DNA of 10,011 nucleotides from an uncultured Allobaculum sp. (lineage in GTDB: Bacteria; Bacillota_I; Bacilli_A; Erysipelotrichales; Erysipelotrichaceae): assembly GCA_910577085.1 (NCBI GenBank), contig CAJTLE010000105.1, positions 1 to 10,011 on the forward strand, written 5' to 3'. Made by a program: the position numbers and the translations under genes. Shown in pieces: positions 1 through 5,750 of this stretch. Positions within the stretch are counted from its first letter, which is position 1. Every line of letters begins with the position of its first letter. The notes below the pieces were generated by a model. It was not told where the DNA came from. It saw only the letters and a list, made by a program, of their open reading frames with translations, and searched no databases.

Positions 1-187
1 GCCAGTGGCACAGCCGGGCAGCCAAGCAGGGAATGGATAAGCGCTGAAAGCATCTAAGTGCGAAGCCAGCCCCAAGATAAGATCTGCGGTAGATAAGACC
101 CCTTGAAGACTACAAGGAAATAGGCTGTGGGATGGAAGTTACGTGAGTAATGAAGTTGGCCAGTACTAATCGGTCGAAAGCTTAATC
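1..187 (+). rRNA. 23S ribosomal RNA, 3' end (partial)
   Basis: The first ~187 bases read as the 3' terminal part of a bacterial 23S rRNA. Recognisable blocks are GCGCTGAAAGCATCTAAG near 41-58, CGAAGCC shortly after, CCTTGAAGACTAC near 102-114, and the closing GTACTAATCGGTCGA near 162-176, followed by GCTTAATC, which normally pairs with the 5' end of the molecule. The gene enters from the left edge, so only the end is present. The exact 3' terminus (about 185-188) is inferred from the conserved terminal helix. The short open frame on the opposite strand is a shadow of the rRNA. Confidence 0.95.
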
Positions 188-365
188 TAAGATACGAGAT
201 GGAAGAAGGCAGAAGTGAGATGACAGGATCATTGATCACAGCCTGCTTTTCTTCCGATAAGAAACAAGATGATCAGAAATGATCAGATCATAACTGTAAC
301 CAAGGTTATGTCGAAGCTGGTGTTTGTTTTTGAAAGATTCATGTGAAATTTAAGAGGAAAAGACG
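188..365 (+). other. 23S downstream spacer, no 5S rRNA
   Basis: This is the spacer between the 23S end and the terminator. None of the conserved 5S rRNA blocks (the GAACACGGAAGTTAAGC-like loop, or the GAGGTC/CACCCG region) can be found on either strand, and no tRNA cloverleaf is evident. It contains a short direct repeat, ATGATCAGA at 269-277 and 279-287, and a small TAACC/GGTTA inverted repeat near 296-308. I infer it is transcribed 3' trailer of the rRNA unit. Confidence 0.6.
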
Positions 366-412
366 AAGGCTCTGCACTATTCCAGGTAAAACTGGATGGT
401 GCAGAGCCTTTT
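366..412 (+). terminator. rRNA operon intrinsic terminator
   Basis: AAGGCTCTGCAC (366-377) pairs perfectly with GTGCAGAGCCTT (399-410), giving a 12-bp stem. An inner TCCAG/CTGGA helix (381-385 with 392-396) stacks on it, and the 3' arm runs straight into TTTT (409-412). This is a textbook rho-independent terminator at the position expected for the end of the rRNA transcript. The T-run is short but the stem is very strong. Confidence 0.88.
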
Positions 413-425
413 GCGTTGTTTGGAT

Positions 426-683
426 ATGAAACGATTCACTTCCCAAGGGCACCTGATTGTCGTGCTGCTCGATGCCAAAACGCCGATGCTTCGTGAACTA
501 CTCACTCCAATTCAGCGTATGCAGGATGTCTGGATCGGCCAGCGTTTTTGACGGCCCTTCCGGGCATTCGAAGTATGGAAGATTTTGAACAGATCCTGGA
601 ATATGAGAAGACCACCGAAAATCCGGGACTTTTTTCTTTTTGGAAGGGGAATGGCTGGCGCATTTTACGGTTACTGCTTTTTT
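426..683 (+). pseudogene. Aldo/keto reductase remnant, frameshifted, 5'-truncated
   Basis: Two overlapping short frames together resemble the C-terminal part of a bacterial aldo/keto reductase. Frame one (426-551) gives MKRF, then GHLIVVLLDAKT, then ELLTPIQ. This parallels the family pattern MKxFxGGxLLDAKTSP...LTPxQ. The second frame, shifted by one base at about 515 and running to the TGA at 681-683, gives RPAFLTALPGIRSMEDFEQ followed by ILEYEKTTE. This parallels the family's RPxVxxVLPGxRSxEExEExLxY. The (beta/alpha)8 barrel N-terminal half and catalytic tetrad are absent; the remnant starts immediately after the rRNA terminator. After about 640 the resemblance is lost. No ribosome-binding site was seen. 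The assignment comes from motif memory, not an alignment. The frameshift is visible directly, and a functional product is very unlikely. Confidence 0.55.
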
Positions 684-968
684 CTGCCTGACTTTCCAGT
701 CTTCTGGCTCCAGATGATTCGTATTCCTTTCCAGAGAGCAGGGCTGTTTTGAACTGGGTTTCTGGCATGATTTTGCTTCGGATTGTTCTATCCTGTTCCG
801 TTCCGTCCCGTCCTATTTCGTCTTGCACTCTTTTTTCAGATTCCGGACTCAAATTTGGATGTTCTGTTCGTTTCCCGGCAAAGTCATTTCCCGGTGGTGT
901 TTTTGTCTTTAACAAATCTTTAGCAATCTCCCTTTGTCCTTTAACCCCAAATTAGCGAGTGAAAGAGT
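684..968. other. Gene-free stretch upstream of kdpA
   Basis: I see no supportable gene on either strand. Open frames here lack a ribosome-binding site and have low-complexity Ser/Arg-rich or Cys/Ser-rich translations. The plus strand is strongly pyrimidine-rich from about 790 to 940. A promoter for kdpA must lie here or just downstream if the operon is transcribed on its own, but I could not find a convincing -35/-10 pair. KdpE binding sites are presumably here too, but I cannot locate them. Confidence 0.4.
791..825 (+). repeat. Degenerate pentanucleotide tract (TYCCG-like)
   Basis: Read in steps of five, the sequence is TCCTG, TTCCG, TTCCG, TCCCG, TCCTA, TTTCG, TCTTG: seven successive units related to TTCCG, two of them identical. 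It sits about 180 bases before kdpA, between the pseudogene and the operon. It may be relic slippage DNA; no function is evident. Confidence 0.55.
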
Positions 969-1000
969 AAAACTTCTCTATCAAGTTTGAAAGGAGTTTT
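969..1000 (+). promoter_or_regulatory. Hairpin covering the kdpA Shine-Dalgarno
   Basis: AAAACTTCT (969-977) can pair with AGGAGTTTT (992-1000) in a continuous 9-bp helix with one G-U pair and a 14-base loop. The 3' arm contains the AGGAG core of the kdpA ribosome-binding site (GAAAGGAG, 989-996), which lies 9 bases before the ATG at 1006. If it forms in the mRNA, the helix would mask the site. The complementarity is seen; the regulatory role is inferred. The sequence does not resemble the cyclic-di-AMP (ydaO) riboswitch as I know it. Confidence 0.45.
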
Positions 1001-1005
1001 CTCGT

Positions 1006-2682
1006 ATGGTTTCGATTGTACTCATCCTGACTCTGGCTGTTGTTCTGGCCGTTTTTTTGGGAGTCTGGATTTATAAGGTGCTGGAAGGAAAGGTTTTCTG
1101 GATCCAGAAGCAGGAAAACTGGATTTTGAAGCATCTGAATATTGAGGATGCACCGATGTCCTGGAAACGATATCTGGCCTGTGTGCTGATGGTCAGTGCC
1201 GTCAGCTTTGCGGTTTTGTATATTCTGCTTCTGATCGATGGATATCGCTGGGATTTGGCGTTCAATACCGCAATTTCCTTTGTGACCAACACCAACTGGC
1301 AGGCCGCGGATCCTGCATTTACGCTTTCGTGGTGGGTCTGGGCCTTTGGCCTGGTGGTGCAGATGTTTCTGTCGGCGGCGGTTGGCATGAGTGTTGTCTT
1401 TGCGCTGATCCGTGGATTTACCCACGCGCAGGATGGAACGGTCGGCAACTTCTGGAAAGACCTGACAGGTTCGATTCTCTATGTCCTGCTGCCGATCAAT
1501 ATAGCTGCAGCCATCTTGCTTGGTGTCTGCGGCATTCCAATGAATCTGAACGACTCGACGCCCAGTGCCCTGATGGATCCGGTTGCGGTGAGTGTGGATG
1601 GAGAGATTTTGCCGGGTGCTCAGATTGAAAATGGCCAGGTGTATCAGGATGGCCAGGTCATCGAGGAAGCCAGAATTGTTGACCAGCAACTCGTGCCCGC
1701 AGGTCTGATGGCCGCAGTTGGCGCAGCCAGACAATCCGGAACCAACGGCGGTGGTGTAACGGCCGCCAACTCGGCCTCACCGCTGGAAAATCCCAATGGC
1801 TGGTCGAACCTGATTGAAAACGTACTGATTCTGCTGATTCCCATGGCGTTGTGTTTCTCGTTTGGATGTGCCCTTCGAAACAGGAAGCAGGGAATTGCCC
1901 TATTTTTGTCTATGGCTGTTCTGTTTGCGATTGGACTGGCGTGCTGCCTGGGGGCTGAGTATTCAGGGATGAACATGCTTGGAAAAGAAAGCCGCTTTGG
2001 CATTGGTTCCTCTTCCTTGTGGGCTGTGAGTACAACAGCGGCATCGAGCGGTTCCTCCAATCTTTCAATGAATGGACTGACCCCGCTGGGTTCTTTGATT
2101 CCCATGATTTTGATGCAGGTTGGTGAAGTTGTCTTTGGCGGGGTCGGAACAGGGCTGATTGGCATGATTGGCTTTGTGATTTTAACGGTCTTTATTGCCG
2201 GACTGATGGTTGGACGGACGCCAGAGTTTCTGTCTAAGAAAATTGAACCGGCCGAAATGAAAAACTCAGTGATCCTGTGTATCTGTGCTCCGGTGTGTAT
2301 TCTCGTGGGATCGGCGATTGGTTCGCTATTTCCGGCAGCGGGTCTGGACGGGGGCGCTCATGGTTTTTCCCAGATTTTGTATGCCTGGTCGTCGATGGGG
2401 GCCAACAATGGATCGGCCATGGCTGGATTTATGGCGGATGGCGTGTTGATGAATGTTCTGGGCGGCATTTTGATGGCTGTCGCTCGATTTGTCCCGTTTG
2501 CGGCTGCACTGGCGATTGCCGGTTCTCTGGGCGCCAAAAAACAGATTCCGGCTTCGGCAGGAACACTGGCTACGGATACACCGTTGTTTTCTGTTCTGCT
2601 GGTGATCATTGTGCTGTTAATTGGGGCGCTCAGTTTCTTTCCGGCACTGGCCCTTGGACCGCTGGCGCAGTTCTTTGGGTAG
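1006..2682 (+). CDS. kdpA: Potassium-transporting ATPase subunit KdpA
   Basis: KdpA is the K+-selective, channel-like membrane subunit of the KdpFABC high-affinity K+ pump. The product is 558 residues, matching the usual ~557. It is very hydrophobic, with about ten membrane segments. All four selectivity-filter regions are visible: NTNWQ (95-99), TNGGG (246-250), TTAASSG ending at G349, and ANNGS (466-470). The family block GEVVFGGVGTGLIGM follows the third filter. The second filter lies about 16 residues later than in E. coli, because of an added stretch around 190-235. The ATG at 1006 is chosen for its spacing from GAAAGGAG (989-996) and because the N-terminal membrane helix starts there. 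It is the first gene of kdpABC; kdpB starts 14 bases after its stop. No kdpF was seen upstream. Its ribosome-binding site may be masked by a hairpin. Confidence 0.97.
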   Translation: MVSIVLILTLAVVLAVFLGVWIYKVLEGKVFWIQKQENWILKHLNIEDAPMSWKRYLACVLMVSAVSFAVLYILLLIDGYRWDLAFNTAISFVTNTNWQAADPAFTLSWWVWAFGLVVQMFLSAAVGMSVVFALIRGFTHAQDGTVGNFWKDLTGSILYVLLPINIAAAILLGVCGIPMNLNDSTPSALMDPVAVSVDGEILPGAQIENGQVYQDGQVIEEARIVDQQLVPAGLMAAVGAARQSGTNGGGVTAANSASPLENPNGWSNLIENVLILLIPMALCFSFGCALRNRKQGIALFLSMAVLFAIGLACCLGAEYSGMNMLGKESRFGIGSSSLWAVSTTAASSGSSNLSMNGLTPLGSLIPMILMQVGEVVFGGVGTGLIGMIGFVILTVFIAGLMVGRTPEFLSKKIEPAEMKNSVILCICAPVCILVGSAIGSLFPAAGLDGGAHGFSQILYAWSSMGANNGSAMAGFMADGVLMNVLGGILMAVARFVPFAAALAIAGSLGAKKQIPASAGTLATDTPLFSVLLVIIVLLIGALSFFPALALGPLAQFFG

Positions 2683-2686
2683 GAGG
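2681..2686 (+). promoter_or_regulatory. kdpB Shine-Dalgarno, overlaps kdpA stop
   Basis: AGGAGG lies over the last two bases of the kdpA TAG stop (2680-2682) and ends 10 bases before the ATG at 2697. This fixes the kdpB start: the frame stays open 140 codons further upstream, but that part is only an overlapping frame of kdpA. The arrangement suggests translational coupling of kdpB to kdpA. Confidence 0.85.
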
Positions 2687-2696
2687 TTTAAAGCGT

Positions 2697-4733
2697 ATGA
2701 ATGCTTCAATGATTGAAAGAGCCATGAAGGACTCATTTATAAAGCTGAATCCGAAAACACAGATCGAAAATCCGGTCATGTTTCTCGTTTATCTTTCGGC
2801 CATCGCAACAACCCTTTTATGGATTGCGTCGTTTTTTGGCTGGCATGATGCCAGTGCCGGCTATACCCTGGCTGTGGCGATCCTGCTCTGGTTTACCTGC
2901 CTGTTTGCCAACTTTGCGGAGGCAATTGCCGAGGGACGGGGGAAAGCCCAGGCTGATGCTCTGCGGGCAGCTAAAAAGGAAATTACGGCGTTTAAAGTGC
3001 CGTCGATTGAAGAACGCGATCATCCCATCGAAGTTGCTTCAACAGATCTGCATCCCGGTGATCTTGTGATTGTTTCAGCCGGACAGCAGATTCCAGCGGA
3101 TGGCGATGTTGTCTTTGGCGCAGCGTCCGTCGATGAAAGTGCAATTACCGGCGAATCGGCACCAGTTATCCGCGAAGCTGGCGGCGACCGGTGTGCAGTG
3201 ACAGGCGGCACCACCGTGCTGTCGGATACCATTGTCATTCAGGTCACCAGTGAGCCGGGGCATGGCTTTCTGGAAAAGATGATTGCGATGGTTGAAGGCG
3301 CAGCCCGCAAGAAAACCCCAAATGAAATTGCGCTGCAGATCTTTCTGATTGCGTTAACGATCATCTTTATACTGGTCGTCATTGCCTTGTACTGCTACTC
3401 GCTGTTTTCGGCCAATGCGGCCGGGAAAGCCAATCCGGCCAGTCTGACCACTCTGATTGCTTTGCTTGTATGCCTTGCGCCAACCACAATTGGAGCGTTG
3501 CTTTCGGCCATTGGCATTGCCGGAATGAGCCGCCTGAACCAGGCCAATGTCATGGCGATGAGCGGCCGGGCTATTGAGGCGGCCGGCGATGTTGATGTTC
3601 TGCTTCTGGATAAAACCGGAACCATAACCTTTGGAAACCGCCAGGCTTCAGCTTTTCTGCCTGTTGATGGGGTTGAAGAGATGGAACTGGCGCAGGCAGC
3701 CATGCTTTCTTCGCTGGCGGATGAAACGCCGGAAGGCCGCAGTGTTCTGGTTTTAGCCCATGAAAAATACGGTCTGGATCAGCAGGCCAGTGATGAGATG
3801 GAATTTATTCCGTTTTCGGCACTGACCCGTATGAGCGGAGTGAAGCTCAATGGTCATTCGATCCAGAAAGGCGCAACGGATTCCGTGAAAGGCTACATCG
3901 AAAAAAAAGGCGGCTGTTGGCCAGAACAGTGCTCCGAACTGGCTGATGAAATTGCCAGAACCGGTGGGACACCGCTTGTGGTCGCCAATGACAATCGGGT
4001 TCTGGGGGTCATTCATTTAAAAGATGTCATCAAACCCGGAGTCCAGGAAAAATTTGGCGAAATGCGCAAGATGGGCATCAAGACCGTCATGATTACCGGG
4101 GACAATCCGCTGACAGCAGCAGCCATTGCGGCCGAAGCTGGTGTCGATGATTTTCTGGCCCAGGCCACGCCGGAAAGCAAGCTGGAAATGATCCGTACCT
4201 ATCAGAAACAGGGCCATCTGGTCGCGATGACCGGGGATGGAACAAATGATGCGCCAGCCCTGGCCCAGGCGGATGTGGCAGTGGCTATGAATACGGGAAC
4301 GCAGGCGGCCAAAGAAGCCGGAAACATGGTTGATCTGGATTCTTCGCCAACCAAACTGACGGAAGTTGTCCGCATTGGCAAACAGTTATTAATGACCCGT
4401 GGGGCTTTGACGACTTTCTCGATTGCCAACGATGCGGCCAAATACTTTGCGATTATTCCGGCTCTGTTTGTTTCTTTGTATCCAGGACTGGAAGCTTTAA
4501 ATATCATGCACCTGCATTCTGCCCAGTCGGCTATTCTTTCAGCGGTCATCTACAATGCGCTGATCATTGTGGCCCTGATCCCGCTGGCTTTAAAAGGGGT
4601 CAAATACCGGGAGTGTTCGGCATCCAGACTGCTCTCTCGAAATTTGCTGGTGTATGGCGTTGGCGGTATGGTCGTTCCATTTCTGGCCATTAAGGTGATC
4701 GATCTGATTCTGGTCGGATGTCATCTGGTCTAA
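2697..4733 (+). CDS. kdpB: Potassium-transporting P-type ATPase subunit KdpB
   Basis: KdpB is the ATP-hydrolysing P-type (type IA) subunit that energises K+ uptake through KdpA. The product is 678 residues, against 682 in E. coli. Motifs appear in order: actuator-domain TGES (151-154), phosphorylation loop DKTGT with the catalytic aspartate at D305, nucleotide-binding-domain FSALTRMSG and KGA, then TGDNPLTA, and the hinge motif GDGTNDAPA (D514). Membrane helices lie near residues 28-75, 215-285 and in the last ~100 residues. S154 of TGES is equivalent to E. coli S162, a known site of inhibitory phosphorylation, so that control could exist here (inference). The start is set by AGGAGG overlapping the kdpA stop. 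kdpC begins 34 bases after its end. It appears intact. Confidence 0.98.
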   Translation: MNASMIERAMKDSFIKLNPKTQIENPVMFLVYLSAIATTLLWIASFFGWHDASAGYTLAVAILLWFTCLFANFAEAIAEGRGKAQADALRAAKKEITAFKVPSIEERDHPIEVASTDLHPGDLVIVSAGQQIPADGDVVFGAASVDESAITGESAPVIREAGGDRCAVTGGTTVLSDTIVIQVTSEPGHGFLEKMIAMVEGAARKKTPNEIALQIFLIALTIIFILVVIALYCYSLFSANAAGKANPASLTTLIALLVCLAPTTIGALLSAIGIAGMSRLNQANVMAMSGRAIEAAGDVDVLLLDKTGTITFGNRQASAFLPVDGVEEMELAQAAMLSSLADETPEGRSVLVLAHEKYGLDQQASDEMEFIPFSALTRMSGVKLNGHSIQKGATDSVKGYIEKKGGCWPEQCSELADEIARTGGTPLVVANDNRVLGVIHLKDVIKPGVQEKFGEMRKMGIKTVMITGDNPLTAAAIAAEAGVDDFLAQATPESKLEMIRTYQKQGHLVAMTGDGTNDAPALAQADVAVAMNTGTQAAKEAGNMVDLDSSPTKLTEVVRIGKQLLMTRGALTTFSIANDAAKYFAIIPALFVSLYPGLEALNIMHLHSAQSAILSAVIYNALIIVALIPLALKGVKYRECSASRLLSRNLLVYGVGGMVVPFLAIKVIDLILVGCHLV

Positions 4734-4741
4734 ACAAAGAA

Positions 4742-4768
4742 AGGCAAAGAACAAACAGGTAAAGAACA
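4742..4768 (+). repeat. Imperfect tandem duplication before kdpC
   Basis: AGGCAAAGAACA (4742-4753) and AGGTAAAGAACA (4757-4768) match at 11 of 12 positions with a 15-base period. The second copy runs into the kdpC ATG and supplies its only AGG-type ribosome-binding site, 8 bases before the start; the first copy repeats that AGG. It parallels the exact duplications before kdpD and kdpE but could be chance in A-rich DNA. Confidence 0.5.
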
Positions 4769-5367
4769 TGGTCAAAACAAAACATGATTTTCTCTCGGCA
4801 CTCAAAGCCTTTCTGGTCATTACCGTGCTGACGGGGATGGTCTATGTCTTTGGAGTGCTTGGCATCAGTCAGCTCTGCTTTCCAGAGCAGGCCAATGGCT
4901 GCTTTCAGGAGACTGGATATGGTTTGATGAGTACGGCTGTCGGACAGATGGACTATCGGATGGATCATCTGTGGGGACGTCCAGTGAACTACCAGACAAT
5001 CGAACAGGATAGAAAACTCTATGTCTATGGCTCGCCGGCCAATGATGCGTATGGCTCCGAAAAAACCGCCCAGAAACAGGAGAGCCTGAAAGCCTGGATC
5101 AAAGAAAATTCCATGGCTGGATCTCAGCCCGTGCCGGTAGAACTGTATACCAGCAGTGCCAGCGGAATCGATCCTGAAATCAGTCTGGATTGCGCACTGT
5201 ATCAGATCCCGCGACTGGAACGGACAACCAGAATCGACGCCAGCACCCTGGAAACCATTTTCAAGGAGCATTCAAGCAACGCTCTTGTCGATGGTCCGCA
5301 AGAAAAGACCGTCAATGTCATCGAAGTCAATCTGGCCATTGATGATCTGATCCATTCTGTAAACTGA
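4768..5367 (+). CDS. kdpC: Potassium-transporting ATPase subunit KdpC
   Basis: KdpC is the single-span accessory subunit of the Kdp pump. It is needed for complex assembly and raises ATP affinity of KdpB. The product is 199 residues; the family is usually about 190. One membrane helix lies at residues 10-35 (ALKAFLVITVLTGMVYVFGV), followed by an outside-facing domain. Family landmarks are the WGRPV block (about 73-77), the YGSPANDAYGS region, and PVPVELYTSSASGIDPEIS, which matches the KdpC signature PVPxDLVTxSxSGLDPxIS. The start at 4768 has only a weak ribosome-binding site (CAGGTAA). That fits lower expression or coupling to kdpB, 34 bases upstream. A 383-base gap to kdpD follows. Sequence divergence is normal for KdpC, the least conserved subunit. 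Confidence 0.95.
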   Translation: MVKTKHDFLSALKAFLVITVLTGMVYVFGVLGISQLCFPEQANGCFQETGYGLMSTAVGQMDYRMDHLWGRPVNYQTIEQDRKLYVYGSPANDAYGSEKTAQKQESLKAWIKENSMAGSQPVPVELYTSSASGIDPEISLDCALYQIPRLERTTRIDASTLETIFKEHSSNALVDGPQEKTVNVIEVNLAIDDLIHSVN

Positions 5368-5412
5368 AGATCGAATTGAAACGGAGAGGTTTTACGAATC
5401 GAGGCCAAGGAC

Positions 5413-5477
5413 CAAAATCCAGAATTTGAAGACAGTCTCAGGCAGCCGGAACCATCTGGCTGCCCTTTTGGATTTTG
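5413..5477 (+). terminator. kdpC-kdpD intergenic hairpin, possible attenuator
   Basis: GGCAGCCGGA (5441-5450) pairs with TCTGGCTGCC (5455-5464) in a 10-bp stem with one G-U pair and an ACCA tetraloop. It is followed by CTTTTGGATTTTG. The flanks CAAAATCC (5413-5420) and GGATTTTG (5470-5477) also pair perfectly and could close an outer helix. The T-run is only four bases and interrupted, so complete termination is doubtful. Partial termination, setting kdpDE below kdpABC, or 3' end protection of kdpABC mRNA is more likely (inference). Confidence 0.55.
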
Positions 5478-5646
5478 AGAATGCGAGAAATCCAGGAACA
5501 AAGATCCAGACAAGGGAAAATCAGGAAGATAAGCGAAAAAATGAAATCAAAATGAGCCGGAAAACAAGACGAAGTCCATGAAATCGAATCAGTGGACTCT
5601 GACAAGTAGAATCAGGCTAAGAAAACGGACCGTCAAACCGGGCATT

Positions 5647-5676
5647 TTGACCTTCAACGGCCTGCCTGACTGATAC
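5647..5676 (+). promoter_or_regulatory. Weak candidate kdpDE promoter
   Basis: TTGACC (5647-5652) is a good sigma-A -35. Eighteen bases later TGATAC (5671-5676) is a poor -10. A promoter about 75 bases before kdpD would let the regulator pair be made before kdpABC is induced, but the -10 match is too weak to rely on. Confidence 0.22.
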
Positions 5677-5698
5677 AAAAGACAAAGATAAGAATCAA

Positions 5699-5732
5699 AC
5701 AAGGGTGAATACAAGACAAGGGTGAATACAAG
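5699..5732 (+). repeat. Exact 17-bp tandem duplication before kdpD
   Basis: ACAAGGGTGAATACAAG occurs twice head to tail (5699-5715 and 5716-5732) without a mismatch. It is followed directly by the kdpD ribosome-binding site AAAGGAAGG. Each unit contains AAGGGTGA, which itself resembles a Shine-Dalgarno sequence. Confidence 0.95.
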
Positions 5733-5750
5733 AAAGGAAGGCGAGTGCAG

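Larger units (their letters stand above)
5478..5744. other. Gene-free purine-rich stretch before kdpD
   Basis: No gene can be supported here. The plus strand is rich in A and G (many GAAAA, AGAC and AAGA words). The longest ATG-initiated plus-strand frame, at 5578-5673, would encode 31 residues without a ribosome-binding site. The stretch holds a weak promoter candidate (5647-5676) and an exact tandem duplication (5699-5732). Confidence 0.5.

Noticed and set aside
502..915. 137-codon open frame on the minus strand
   Set aside because: It runs antisense to the aldo/keto reductase remnant and the pyrimidine-rich tract. Its translation is low-complexity (Ser, Arg, Lys, Glu) with no recognisable family and no good ribosome-binding site.
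420..1005. Cyclic-di-AMP (ydaO-type) or other riboswitch before kdpA
   Set aside because: Known Firmicute K+ transporter genes can have this riboswitch, but I found none of its conserved blocks here. A covariance-model search would be decisive.
952..1734. 260-codon minus-strand open frame over kdpA
   Set aside because: Shadow of a strong coding gene on the other strand; Gln/His/Arg-rich composition and no family resemblance.
2277..2696. In-frame upstream extension of kdpB
   Set aside because: This is an alternate frame inside kdpA. The AGGAGG at 2681-2686 and KdpB family length fix the start at 2697.
5383..5389. Orphan Shine-Dalgarno GGAGAGG after kdpC
   Set aside because: No ATG, GTG or TTG lies at a suitable distance downstream, so it does not start a gene that I can support.
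5578..5673. 31-codon frame in the kdpC-kdpD gap
   Set aside because: No ribosome-binding site, no family resemblance, and a composition expected of purine-rich non-coding DNA.
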